Source: Vicinamibacteria bacterium | Lineage (GTDB): Bacteria; Acidobacteriota; Vicinamibacteria; Marinacidobacterales; SMYC01 | Direction of reading: 5' to 3' | NCBI GenBank assembly: GCA_035620555.1 | Contig: DASPGQ010000389.1 | Location: 1-37,396, forward strand | Length of the DNA: 37,396 bases | Shown here: positions 9,170-18,600 of the stretch, piece after piece | Layout of the letters: the number at the start of each line of letters is the position of its first letter | Position numbering within the stretch: position 1 is the stretch's first letter | Translations under genes and position numbers: made by a program | The notes under the pieces: model-generated | Database searches by the model: none | Told to the model about the DNA's origin: nothing | What the model saw: the letters and a program-made list of their open reading frames with translations, nothing else

Positions 9170-10537
9170 TCAAGCGCTCGCCGAGATGGGTGCGGCTTCG
9201 GTGACGATCCGCCCGATCAGGTCGTAGGAGTGGGCCTCGGTAATTTGCACCTCCACGAAGCTTCCGGCGAGAGCAACGCCGTCGTTGATGAGAACGCACC
9301 CATCCACGCCCGGTGCCTGTCGTTCGGTTCGCCCCGACAGCAACAAATCGCTTTCCTCCGAGGGTCCATCGACGAGAACCTTCGTCCTTCGTCCCACCCA
9401 CCAGCGGTTCTTTCGGGCTGAGATCTCCCTTTGCTGAGCCATAAGCCGGTTCCGCCGACGCTCCTTCTCTGCGGAGCGGATCGCCTCTTTCTCGACCCAA
9501 GCCTCGGTGTCTTCTTCGTTCGAGTAGGTGAAAACGCCCACGTGATCGAGCTCCATCTCGGAGCAAAAGCTCATGAGCTCCGCGAAGTCGTCTTCGGTCT
9601 CACCAGGGAACCCCACGATGAACGAGCTGCGTAGCGCGAGACCGGGTACCGCTTTCCGCACTCGCTCGATAAGGGCCTCGTTGCTGCGCCTCGAGCCCGG
9701 GCGCTTCATCCGTTTCAGCACGCGGTTACTGGCGTGCTGGAGTGGCATGTCTAGATAGCGACAAACGCCCGGCACCTCCACCATGGCGCGAAGGACCTCG
9801 TCATCGACCGTCGTCGGGTAGGCGTAGAGAAATCTCACCCATTCGATCCCCGTCACCCGAGCGAGCTGTCGCACCAGCTCAGCCAGACCGTGGCGCAACC
9901 CGAGCTCGACTCCGTAGCGAGTCGTGTCTTGCGCCACGAGCACAAGCTCGCGAACTCCCTGAGAAGCCAGGGCTTCGGCCTCGGCAAGGATGGATTCAGG
10001 AGTGCGGCTGCGGTAAGCCCCGCGAATCTTGGGGATGATGCAAAACGTGCAGGGATAGTCACACCCTTCGGAGATCTTTACGAACGCATAGTGGGCCGGT
10101 GTCGTCGTGATTCGGGGTGCCAGATGATCGTAGAGATAGGCCGCACTGCCATCGGCCGCGAGCGAGGCGATTCGCCGCTCCCCATCACGACAGGCCTCGA
10201 CGATTCCGTCGAGATGATCGAGGCCGATGACGGCATCGACTTCGGGCAGCTCGGTGGCGATTTCCCCGGCGTAACGTTGGGCAAGGCAGCCGGCGACAAC
10301 GAGACGACGACAGTTGCCGCCTTTCTTGTGACGCGCCATCTCCAGAATGGCGTCGATGCTCTCTTGTTTGGCGGCCTCGATGAAACCACAGGTGTTGACC
10401 ACCAAAACCTGTGCTTCCTCGGGACGGGGCGTGATCTCGTAACCCGCCACCTTCAGGTGCCCGAGCATCACTTCGGTATCGAGCAGATTTTTCGGGCAGC
10501 CCAGGCTGACGAATCCGACTTTGGTTCCCTTTTTCAT
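9170..10537 (-). CDS. rimO: Ribosomal protein S12 methylthiotransferase RimO
   Basis: Radical-SAM iron-sulfur enzyme that adds a methylthio group to an aspartate of ribosomal protein S12. The N-terminal UPF0004 domain starts VGFVSLGCPKNLLDTE and supplies cluster cysteines in CPKN, NTCGF and AGCLAQR. The radical-SAM motif CDYPCTFC follows at about residues 159-166, and a TRAM domain forms the C-terminus. CIIPKIRGAYRSR and YAYPTTVDDEVL distinguish RimO from MiaB. The ATG at 10537 gives 455 residues; an adjacent TTG at 10540 is in frame. It is a single-gene unit ending at the terminator at 9092-9118, divergent from the ankyrin gene. Confidence 0.95.
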   Translation of the reverse strand: MKKGTKVGFVSLGCPKNLLDTEVMLGHLKVAGYEITPRPEEAQVLVVNTCGFIEAAKQESIDAILEMARHKKGGNCRRLVVAGCLAQRYAGEIATELPEVDAVIGLDHLDGIVEACRDGERRIASLAADGSAAYLYDHLAPRITTTPAHYAFVKISEGCDYPCTFCIIPKIRGAYRSRTPESILAEAEALASQGVRELVLVAQDTTRYGVELGLRHGLAELVRQLARVTGIEWVRFLYAYPTTVDDEVLRAMVEVPGVCRYLDMPLQHASNRVLKRMKRPGSRRSNEALIERVRKAVPGLALRSSFIVGFPGETEDDFAELMSFCSEMELDHVGVFTYSNEEDTEAWVEKEAIRSAEKERRRNRLMAQQREISARKNRWWVGRRTKVLVDGPSEESDLLLSGRTERQAPGVDGCVLINDGVALAGSFVEVQITEAHSYDLIGRIVTEAAPISASA

Positions 10538-10589
10538 CAACCTGCTAGGTTAACTCACCCGGCGAGAAGCATCCAGTACGTCAACGCGA

Positions 10590-10598
10590 TGCTATGAT
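10590..10598 (+). promoter_or_regulatory. Possible extended -10 element for the ankyrin gene
   Basis: TGC-TATGAT (hexamer 10593-10598) matches an extended -10 consensus. It overlaps the ATG pair at 10594/10597, which would place the transcription start near 10605, next to an in-frame GTG at 10606. No convincing -35 is seen. If it is real, the gene may be leaderless and start at 10606. Confidence 0.35.
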
Positions 10599-11532
10599 GG
10601 GTCCCGTGCTCGAAACGTTGGTGATCCTCCTGGCGTTCGGCACCGGTCAGCAGGCCGAGCCAGAAAAGCGGGACGATGCGGGGCGAACGCCCCTCATGCT
10701 CGCCGTCATGGAGGACGATGTCGAGACGGCGGAACGTCTCATCGCCGCGGGGGCTGACGTCGACGCGGCAGACGCCTACGGGCGGACCGCCCTCATCCTC
10801 GCGGCACAGAGCTCTCTCGAGTCGGTCCGGCGGCTGATCGCTGCGGGAGCGGACATCTCACGCCGAGATGATCTCGGGACCAGTGCTCTCAGCGTCGCCC
10901 TCGAAGCCGGCCGCACGGACATCGCTTCAGAGCTCCGGGCCGCGGGGGCGATCGAGAGCCTCGAAGAGCGACTCGATGAGGCCGTCCGTGCGGGGAATCG
11001 AGCCGAAGTCTCGAGACTCATCGAAGCGGGTGCAGACGTCGACGCACTCGACACCTCTTCTTATCAGACACCGCTCATGACGGCGATCGAAAGGCGCGAC
11101 ATCGAGATGGTATTGGTCCTCCTCGACGCCGGTGCCGATCCCACCCGCGAGGGTACGGGGATCGAAACGACGGGCGAGAACGCACTTACGTTCGCTGCCC
11201 GGCAGGGAAGCACCTGGGTCTTTCTGAGGCTTCTCCAGGCCGGGGCACAACGTGACGTCATCGAGCGCGCCGCCATCGCCGGGTGCCAGCATCGCGACGT
11301 TCTTCGGGCAGCGCTCGGCGCTGGAGTCAACGTGAACTTGAGAGGACCGAGGGGGTTCACGCTGCTCACCTGTGCCGCGTCCGCGGGTGCCACGGAGACG
11401 GTATCATTTCTCATCGACTCCGGTGCCGATGTCAGTGTGCGGTCGAACGACGGCCGGACGGCACTCGATTGGGCCGAGCTCGGAGGCCATTCCGAGGCGG
11501 CGGCACGACTCCGTCAAGCCCTCGCGCGCTGA
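10594..11532 (+). CDS. Exported ankyrin-repeat protein
   Basis: A 312-residue protein made of tandem ankyrin repeats with typical GRTPLMLAV..ERLIAAGADVDAAD and GRTALILAAQ..LIAAGAD units. About seven repeats are visible, some degenerate, from residue 28 to the end. The first ~20 residues (ETLVILLAFGTG) are hydrophobic and resemble a short signal peptide, suggesting a periplasmic protein. Ankyrin repeats bind proteins; the partner cannot be deduced. It stands alone between divergent rimO and convergent asnS. No Shine-Dalgarno precedes the ATG pair at 10594/10597; an in-frame GTG at 10606 is an alternative start. Confidence 0.88.
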   Translation: MMGPVLETLVILLAFGTGQQAEPEKRDDAGRTPLMLAVMEDDVETAERLIAAGADVDAADAYGRTALILAAQSSLESVRRLIAAGADISRRDDLGTSALSVALEAGRTDIASELRAAGAIESLEERLDEAVRAGNRAEVSRLIEAGADVDALDTSSYQTPLMTAIERRDIEMVLVLLDAGADPTREGTGIETTGENALTFAARQGSTWVFLRLLQAGAQRDVIERAAIAGCQHRDVLRAALGAGVNVNLRGPRGFTLLTCAASAGATETVSFLIDSGADVSVRSNDGRTALDWAELGGHSEAAARLRQALAR

Positions 11533-11612
11533 ACCATCTTTTTAGTGCAGGCCTCCCGAGCGGCGCCGGTCGCATCTGCCGCGAGATCGGCGCGCAGCGC
11601 CGCAGAGGCCGA

Positions 11613-11649
11613 GCCGTGGCGGACGATCAGCTAGAGGTCCCGCCACGGC
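11613..11649. terminator. Inverted repeat between convergent ankyrin gene and asnS
   Basis: Perfect 10-bp arms GCCGTGGCGG (11613-11622) and CCGCCACGGC (11640-11649) flank a 17-nt loop in the 120-bp convergent gap, adjacent to the asnS stop at 11653. There is no T-tract on either strand. It may be a bidirectional or rho-assisted terminator. One arm is part of a 14-mer that recurs after smc. Confidence 0.5.
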
Positions 11650-11652
11650 ATT

Positions 11653-12951
11653 TCACGGAGATAAACGATACAGCATGCGAGGAAAGGGTATCGCTTCGCG
11701 GAGATGATCGAGCTTGCAGATCCAGGAGACCAGACGTTCGATGCCCATGCCGAAGCCCGAGTGCGGCACGCTGCCGAACCGCCGCAAGTCCAAGTACCAC
11801 TGGAAGTCCTTTTCGGGTAGGCCATGCTCCTTCAAGCGGGCGCGGAGAAGCTCCAGGTCGTGGATCCGCTGTCCGCCGCCCACGATCTCGCCGTAACCCT
11901 CGGGCGCGAGAATATCCACGCACAGCACCCGGTCGGGACGATCGGCATCCGGCTGCATGTAGAACGCTTTCACCGACGTGGGGTAGTGGGTCACCGCCAG
12001 CGGCCGGTCGAGCTCTTCCACGAGCGCGGTCTCGTCCTGCGCCCCGAAATCGTTTCCCGGCTCGAAGCCGGTTTTGTCGGCGAGCTTCTTCGCCGCTTCA
12101 TCGTAAGTCATGCGGTAGAAAGGCTTGCCGACGGCCTCGAGTGGCGAGACGTCGCGTTCGAGCACGTCCAGCTCCGCCTTCCTTCTTCCCAGCACCGACT
12201 CGACGATGGCGCAGATGAGATCCTCGGCAAGCTCCACGGTGTCCTGAAGCTCCGCATAGGCCACCTCGGGCTCGATCATCCAGAACTCGATGAGATGACG
12301 CCGTGTCTTGGACTTCTCCGCACGGAAGGTCGGGCCGAAACAGTAAGTCTTGCCCACCGCCATGGCGATGGCCTCGTTATAGAGCTGCCCGCTCTGCGAG
12401 AGAAAGGCCGACTGGTCGAAGTACCGGGTCTCGAATAGCGTGGTGGTGCCTTCGCACGCGTTGGGCGTGAAGATCGGAGTGTCGGAGCACAGAAAGCCGC
12501 GACCGTCGAGAAATCGCCGCGCGGCCACGATGACTTCGTTGCGGATCCGGAGGATGGCGTGCTGACGTTTCGAGCGCAGCCAAAGGTGACGGTGGTCCAG
12601 AAGAAAGCTCGTCCCATGTTCCTTGGGCGTGATCGGATAATCCTCCGCCAGGTGATGCAACACGAGCTCCTCGACCGTGAGCTCGTAGCCCCCAGGAGCA
12701 CGAGGTTCCTCTCGAACCAGGCCGCGGAGCTCGATGGCACTTTCCTGCGTCAGGGTCTTCGAACGCTCCCATACCTCCTCGGACACGTCGCTCTTGGACA
12801 AGACGGCCTGCATGAAACCGGTTCCGTCGCGGAATATCAGAAACGCCAGCTTTCCGCTGGAGCGCCGGTTGTGAAGCCAGCCGCGGAGTGTCACCGAATC
12901 ACCCACGTGTGCGCTCAGCTCTTCGATGTATACCTGGCCTCGATTGCTCAT
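11653..12951 (-). CDS. asnS: Asparaginyl-tRNA synthetase
   Basis: Class IIb synthetase charging tRNA-Asn. The 432-residue protein has an N-terminal OB-fold anticodon-binding domain ([24 protein letters not shown]). The class II catalytic domain shows motif 2 [21 protein letters not shown] and motif 3 [24 protein letters not shown] and [12 protein letters not shown] favour AsnRS over AspRS; AspRS is also usually longer, with a GAD insertion. The ATG at 12951 has GGAGAG upstream, 18 nt after the stop of the kinase gene, so it appears last in the smc-led operon. Presence of AsnRS implies direct Asn-tRNA formation rather than only transamidation. Confidence 0.94.
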   Translation of the reverse strand: MSNRGQVYIEELSAHVGDSVTLRGWLHNRRSSGKLAFLIFRDGTGFMQAVLSKSDVSEEVWERSKTLTQESAIELRGLVREEPRAPGGYELTVEELVLHHLAEDYPITPKEHGTSFLLDHRHLWLRSKRQHAILRIRNEVIVAARRFLDGRGFLCSDTPIFTPNACEGTTTLFETRYFDQSAFLSQSGQLYNEAIAMAVGKTYCFGPTFRAEKSKTRRHLIEFWMIEPEVAYAELQDTVELAEDLICAIVESVLGRRKAELDVLERDVSPLEAVGKPFYRMTYDEAAKKLADKTGFEPGNDFGAQDETALVEELDRPLAVTHYPTSVKAFYMQPDADRPDRVLCVDILAPEGYGEIVGGGQRIHDLELLRARLKEHGLPEKDFQWYLDLRRFGSVPHSGFGMGIERLVSWICKLDHLREAIPFPRMLYRLSP

Positions 12952-12968
12952 CGCGACGTGCTCTCCAT

Positions 12969-13955
12969 TTACTGTAACTCCGGGAGCTGCCTGGCCAAGA
13001 CCCGCCTCAGCGTAGCAAAGCGCGAGTTTCGCACCAAGTTGTCCCGAACCAGCCCCAGGGTCGGTGCGAGGTAGGGACGATAGACCTCGTTTGCCCGGTG
13101 CACGATTTGATAGCCAAACGTTCCCAACGCCTTCAAATTTCGCTGGAGAGCCGCAAGATCGTACTCGTTCGCGACGTCGACGCCGAGGGCGCGGGAAAAT
13201 CGCTCGGTCATTTCCTTTACGAGCTCGACCGTATGCACCACGTATGAGTCGTTCATGAGTGAGACCAGGTCGTAGACGCGCGGTCCAAGGCGTGCATCCT
13301 GAAAGTCGATTACCGCAAGTTCATCATCGCTGCATCGAATGAGGTTCCGCGAGTGGTAATCCCGGTGGCACAGGGCGTAGGTTTGCGAAGCAAGCTCCCG
13401 GGCGATGTTCTCGAAGCTCGCTTCGAGGGCCAACCCGTCCTCGACGTCGAGCCTCGCACCCCTCAAACCCTCGAGAAAATGGGTCCGAAAGAAGGACAGC
13501 TCCTCACGAAACTTCCGGTCGTCGAACGCGATTCGTAACGCCAGGTGGCTTCGCGGCGAGAGGTCGCGGGCTCCGATTTGTAACTTCGTGAGAAGATCGA
13601 TCGCTTCCGCATAGAGCTGTCGTTTGTCGGCGCGACGATGGGTTACTTCGTTCTGGAGGAGACGATCTCCTAGATCTTCCAGAACAAGGATGCCGTCCGG
13701 GCCCATCGATTCGTAGACCCGGGGAACTCGAATGGTGAGGGTCTGGAGCAGGGCAAGGGTGTCGAGAAACGGGAGCTGATCGGGCTCGAATGGCTCGGGA
13801 AGAACCGCGATGATTCGAGTCTGGTCGTCGTCGAGACGGACCCGGTAGTACAAGCGAGTGGAGGCATCTCCCGCGAGCTGACGAACCTCCGACGCCGCCA
13901 GGCGTTCGACGAGCGCTTTCAAGCGCTCGGTTGCGGTCGCTGCGAATTCGTGCAC
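12969..13955 (-). CDS. Aminoglycoside phosphotransferase-fold sugar kinase (AmgK-like)
   Basis: A 328-residue APH-fold kinase. The N-terminal motif [12 protein letters not shown], the Brenner motif HRDYHSRN (His197, Asp199, Asn204) and the metal-binding stretch [19 protein letters not shown] match the AmgK group. AmgK phosphorylates the anomeric carbon of MurNAc or GlcNAc in cell-wall recycling. The gene starts with GTG at 13955, 3 nt after the stop of a sugar nucleotidyltransferase gene. That is the AmgK-MurU pairing that makes UDP-MurNAc from recycled MurNAc in pseudomonads. The substrate is inferred from family and context; a related hexose kinase role is possible. Confidence 0.85.
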   Translation of the reverse strand: MHEFAATATERLKALVERLAASEVRQLAGDASTRLYYRVRLDDDQTRIIAVLPEPFEPDQLPFLDTLALLQTLTIRVPRVYESMGPDGILVLEDLGDRLLQNEVTHRRADKRQLYAEAIDLLTKLQIGARDLSPRSHLALRIAFDDRKFREELSFFRTHFLEGLRGARLDVEDGLALEASFENIARELASQTYALCHRDYHSRNLIRCSDDELAVIDFQDARLGPRVYDLVSLMNDSYVVHTVELVKEMTERFSRALGVDVANEYDLAALQRNLKALGTFGYQIVHRANEVYRPYLAPTLGLVRDNLVRNSRFATLRRVLARQLPELQ

Positions 13956-13958
13956 GAT

Positions 13959-15020
13959 TCAACTTCTCAAGCCCAGCGACCGCCCGATCTCGAGGGAGGC
14001 GATTACGAGCCCACCCCGCACTTCACGCTTTCGGATCTCGGTCCGATCGGGAGGTACCCGCATCAACAACTTTCCGGAAAAGTCTTCCCCTTCGGGTATG
14101 CGAACGCCGTCGGAGATGACCGCGTTCGAAAGCACCGCCCCGGCCGGAATCTGCACGTCGTCCCAGCATACGACGTTCTTGAGGCAGGCACCCGCCCCAA
14201 CCCGGCATCGCGCCCCGAGGACGACCGAACCCTCGAGGTACATGCCATCGCCCAGGGTCGTGTCTTCGCCCCGAAAAAGGCGGGCGCAGTGGCGTCGCAC
14301 ACCCCAGTCCTCTTCGAAAAGCCCCTCGCGGGCCATCGTCAACGAAGCCGCCCAGTACCGTCCGGGAGTGTCCACTGTTATGAACGACCGTTCCTGGACG
14401 CAGGCAAAGACGGTCTTCTCCTCGATCAGCGCCGGCAGGAGCTCGACATCCAGGCCGCCCGGTCGACCCGAAAGGAGCTCCAGCACTGATGGCTCGAGCA
14501 GCCAGACGCCCGCGAACATCAGTCCCGGACCTCTGTCCCGCTTGTCGATCCGGACAACCCGGCCGTCGTCATCGATCGTTACGCTGGAGAATCGCGTACC
14601 CCCGCGTTTGGAACGCAGAACCAGGGTGGCCTTGGCCCGCGAGCTTCGATGGCGTTGCACGAGCTCGGAGAGATCGAAATCGAAAACGGTGTCACCATTG
14701 AGTAGCAGGAAGGTCTTCCCCGACAATCGTTCTCCCACTTTCTTGACGCCTCCGGCGGTACCGAGTAGCTCGGCCTCGCGCGACTCATGCACCTCCAACT
14801 GCGCCCGAGCCCGGTCGAGAACGGGTTCCAGGCTTTCCGCGTGATGATGCAGATTGACCACAACCTCGCGTACGCCGGCACGCACCAAGCGTCGAAACGT
14901 GTACTCGATCAGAGGTCGTCCAAGAAGCGGCAGCGCGGGCTTGGCGAGGCTCGCCGTTAACGGGCGCAGCCGCTTGCCTTGCCCCGCCGCAAGGATCATC
15001 GCGCGCGGAGCCGATCTCAT
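13959..15020 (-). CDS. Sugar-1-phosphate nucleotidyltransferase with beta-helix tail (MurU/GMPP-like)
   Basis: A 353-residue NTP transferase. The ATG at 15020 overlaps the CYTH gene stop as ATGA. The open frame extends upstream into the CYTH gene, but that part is unrelated. The signature AAGQGKRLRPLT (11-22), then KPALPLLGRPLIEY and the metal-binding LLLNGD (105-110), define the Rossmann-like nucleotidyltransferase. From about residue 255 a left-handed beta-helix of hexapeptide-like repeats follows (GDGMYLEGSVVLGARCRVGAG). Classical MurU lacks this tail, which is common in GDP-mannose pyrophosphorylases and GlmU-like enzymes. Coupling to the AmgK-like kinase suggests it activates the sugar-1-phosphate that kinase makes. 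Nucleotide and sugar are not determinable from sequence alone. Confidence 0.87.
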   Translation of the reverse strand: MRSAPRAMILAAGQGKRLRPLTASLAKPALPLLGRPLIEYTFRRLVRAGVREVVVNLHHHAESLEPVLDRARAQLEVHESREAELLGTAGGVKKVGERLSGKTFLLLNGDTVFDFDLSELVQRHRSSRAKATLVLRSKRGGTRFSSVTIDDDGRVVRIDKRDRGPGLMFAGVWLLEPSVLELLSGRPGGLDVELLPALIEEKTVFACVQERSFITVDTPGRYWAASLTMAREGLFEEDWGVRRHCARLFRGEDTTLGDGMYLEGSVVLGARCRVGAGACLKNVVCWDDVQIPAGAVLSNAVISDGVRIPEGEDFSGKLLMRVPPDRTEIRKREVRGGLVIASLEIGRSLGLRS

Positions 15021-15622
15021 GCCGTGGAAGAGGAGTCCTCCGGGAAGACCATGAACAGGGGAGCGTCGGGCGACTCCTGTCTGTACAACTCGTAGAGTCG
15101 AGGATAAGTGGAAACGAGTGCGTTCTGCATGTCGAGCTCGAGACCAGCGGCCGCTTCGGCTATCTCTTCGGGCGACGCCTCGATCTCGATGAAGTCCCCA
15201 ATCGGCGTCTCGTCGAGGCACAAACCGACGTTCTTCCATCGATAGCCGGTTCGGTATTTCTCGTAGCGGAAGCGTTCCTGGAAACCGAGGGCTTCCAGGA
15301 TCGCCTCGATCGCGTTCGCGTCTCCGACAGACGTCTCGATCTCGCGGCGCCCTTTGATCTTACCGCTTCCGTGGTGAGGCCCCTTGAATGTCAGCCATGC
15401 GGTGTCCCCAACCCGGCGCAGCCGCAGCGCCGCTCCGCGTTGTCGAACTCTGAAGGTCTCGGAATCGAAGAGCTGGTTCGACTCGAAGTGGCGAGGCGCC
15501 GTCAGTCGAGCGCCGAGCTTCGCGAGCCGTGACTCACCATCCTCTCGCACGGCAAGACGAAACTTGACTTCTTTTTCGATGGTGATGCTCAAGGCGAAAC
15601 ACTCGTGCGAGCAGTCTATCAC
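15017..15622 (-). CDS. CYTH-domain protein (triphosphatase / CyaB-like)
   Basis: The 201-residue product carries the hallmark ExExK motif as EKEVK (Glu16, Glu18, Lys20). Further tunnel residues appear in KGRREIE, YEKYRTGYRW and LCLDETPIGDFIEIE. CYTH proteins hydrolyse inorganic or thiamine triphosphate, or (class IV) act as adenylate cyclases; this one cannot be assigned among them. The drawn start is GTG 15622. TTG 15592 would start just before the motif (191 residues), and neither has a good Shine-Dalgarno. It lies 55 nt after smc and overlaps the downstream nucleotidyltransferase gene, so it is probably co-transcribed and translationally coupled. Confidence 0.85.
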   Translation of the reverse strand: MIDCSHECFALSITIEKEVKFRLAVREDGESRLAKLGARLTAPRHFESNQLFDSETFRVRQRGAALRLRRVGDTAWLTFKGPHHGSGKIKGRREIETSVGDANAIEAILEALGFQERFRYEKYRTGYRWKNVGLCLDETPIGDFIEIEASPEEIAEAAAGLELDMQNALVSTYPRLYELYRQESPDAPLFMVFPEDSSSTA

Positions 15623-15677
15623 TTTTCTGACGAACCACAGGTCCCGCCACGGAATTAGACAGGAGGCTGACGTCGGA

Positions 15678-18600
15678 TTAAGTCGCCACCGGTTCCGCTT
15701 GTTCTCGCTCCACCATACTCACCGACACGAGCCTCGACACCCCTGGCTCCTCCATCGTGACACCATAGAGCTGGTCGGCCATCTCCATGGTTTTCCTATT
15801 GTGGGTAATGATGATGAACTGGGTCGTCTCGCGCAGCTCCCGCAGCATGGACAGGAAACGGCCGACGTTTGCGTCGTCGAGCGGCGCGTCTACTTCGTCC
15901 AAGAGGCAAAACGGCGACGGGCGGTAGCGAAAGATGGCAAAGAGGAGCGCGATGGCCGTCATCGCCTTCTCGCCTCCGGAGAGCAGCAGAACGTTCTGAA
16001 GTCTCTTACCCGGAGGCTGGGCGATGATGTCGACCCCGCTCTCGAGTACGTCGTCCTCGTCCACCAGCCGAATGCCGGCGCCGCCGCCGCCAAAGAGCTG
16101 CTTGAACGTTTCGCCGAAACCCTCGTTGATCGCATCGAAGGCTTCCCTGAATCTCTGCTTCGAGGTCCGATCGATGCGGTCGATTGCCGTCTCCGTGCTC
16201 TCGATGGCGTCGATGAGATCCTGCCGTTGTTTGGTCACGAACTCGTGGCGCGTCTCGAGCTCCCGGTACTCGTCGTCCGCCATGGGGTTGACCGGTCCGA
16301 TGGCATCGAGCTTGCGTTTCAACTCCGACAGCTCCAGCTGCATCTCTCCGTCATCCCGGGCAAGCTCGGCAGGAGTAACGATCGCCGCCGCTTGCATGAG
16401 TGTGAGCTTGAACGAGTCCTCGAAGTGCTCCCGCAGGTGCCGCTCGTCCGATTCCTCGCGGGCCAGGACGACCTCCTCGGCGGCTTTTTGTTCACGGACG
16501 GCCTCGAGCTCCCGGCGTCGGGTCTTGAGTGCCTCCTCGGTCGCCTTCACCCGGGAGTTTTCCTCGGCGAGGAGGGATTCGAGTCGCTGGCCACGACCGA
16601 TTTTCTCCCCCCGGGCTCGCGATACATCGAAGAGCTCCCCCTCTGCCCTGGCGATTCCCTGCTCCAACGCCGATTTTCGCGCGACGAGACCCTCCCTCTC
16701 TTTGCGACGGGCTTCGATCCGCGCGTCGAGCTCCGAGGCCCCTTCGAGCATACGATCGAGATCGAGGCGCACGGCGTCGCGCCGTTCTCTCAGAGCGGCA
16801 AGACGGGACCTCTCCTCCGCTGCCTCTGCCTGGAGCTCGTCCACGCCCGTTCGTCGGGCGCTCAGTTGCGACCGGAGCTCGTCGATCGCCCGTTCCCTCG
16901 CTCGTTTGGCCTCTTCTTCCTCGGCCAACGAAGCTTCCATGTCGATCCTCTTGCCTTGAAGAGCCGAACGTTCCGACTCCGCGCGCGAGCGCTCATTGGC
17001 GAGCACACCTCGCTTTCGCTCGGCGCGCCGACGTTCGTCGGTCAGCCGGGCGGTCTCGTGCTCGAGTCCAACCAGAGTTTTCTCCAGCGCGTGTCCTTGC
17101 TCGTGGAGCTCGCTGAGTCTCCCTCGTTTCGATTCGAGCTCTCTCACGGCCCGCTCGCGTCTGCCGCCGAGCTCCTCGACCCGCACTCGCGCGCCGGTTA
17201 CCGACTCCTCCATCTCACGGATTTGTCGACGCGTCGAGAGGAGACCTTCCCCGCCTGCTCCCGCCCCGAGTATCACGACACCCGGCGGCGCGAGGATCTC
17301 CCCATCGAGGCTCACGTATGGTGCGGCCACTTCCTTGAAACATCGGAGAGCGTCTTCGAAGGTCTCGACCACTATGGCGTCGGGGAGAAAACGTATCAGC
17401 TCCTGCGGGCTGGACCGGACGCCGTCACTCAATAGACCGATTACGCCCGGCAGGGAACGGGCTTTGAGTGCGTCGAGAGTGGCGCTCAGCCCCCTGTCGG
17501 AATCCCTCGTCAACGTGCCTACGAGGAGCTCCGAACGTCCCGCTTCCGGCGAAGTACGGAAGAGGGAGCGCGCGAGATCCACATCGTTCTCGTTCTCGAC
17601 CCGCACTCGCTGTAGGGCAACGTCGAACAAGGCTTCCGCGGCTCGCTCGAGCCGCCGGTCGACCTCGAGTGCGTCCGAGACCGAACCGAGGACGCGAATG
17701 CCTCGCTCTTGCCCGGTGGTAAGGAGCAGCCGCGCACCGCTGCCGAATTGCGCTCGTGCCTGAACGACTTCACGAAGCGACGCGAGTCGACCGAGAAGCT
17801 CGGAGAGCGTCTCCTTTTCCCGGGTCACTTCGTTGTCGAGACTATCGAGCTCGTCTCGTGCTTTCGCCAGGTCGGACTGAAGCGTCGTCTGCTCCCACTT
17901 GAGCGCGGCCCGTCTCTCTTGCTGCGCTCGGAGCACGTTCGCGAGCTCGACCGCCGCCGCTCCGAGCCGCTTCTCTTCGTCCTCGAGCTCCCGCTGCTCA
18001 CCATCGATCTTGAGAAGCTCGGCAGCGACCTTCTCCAAGTTTGCCAGCACGCCCTGCAGAAAGTTGTTGAAGGCGGCGATCTTGCTGACGCGGTGCAAGA
18101 TCTCGGCACGGGCATCCTCGATGCCCGCCTCGAGCTCGGCGAGAGAAAGCGACGCCTCCTTGAGCCGGCGTTCGCAAAGCTCCGTTTGTGCCTCGCGTCC
18201 TTCGAGCTCTCGCAGGAGAAGCTCTTCCTCACGGCGCCTCTGGTCGAGACGCTCCAGAAGCGGTCCGCGACGGGAAACGAGCTCCTCTTCCTCGACACCG
18301 ATCTGCTCGCCGCGCTCCTCGAGCTCGACGATTTGGCGCTGGTCCCGTTTTATCGACTGGTCGAGCCGCTCCGTCGCAAGCTCGAGCCGATGTAGTTGCT
18401 CCCGCGTGTCGTCGAGCTCTCGCTCGTTCTCCATCCGCCTCAAGCGGCACAGCTCGAGAAAGACTTCCGCGGTCGCGAGACTCGTCGAGCGGCGCAGCTC
18501 TTCCTCGACGACGGTACTCAGCCGCGCTCGAGTGCCGGCCAGCTTGGCTTGGAGCACGGCGAACTTCTTGACCGCCACGCATCGCTCGAGTCGCTCCATC

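Noticed and set aside
15384-17435. 683-codon plus-strand open frame opposite smc
   Set aside because: Antisense shadow of the smc coiled-coil sequence; no motif, and it runs across the smc-CYTH boundary.
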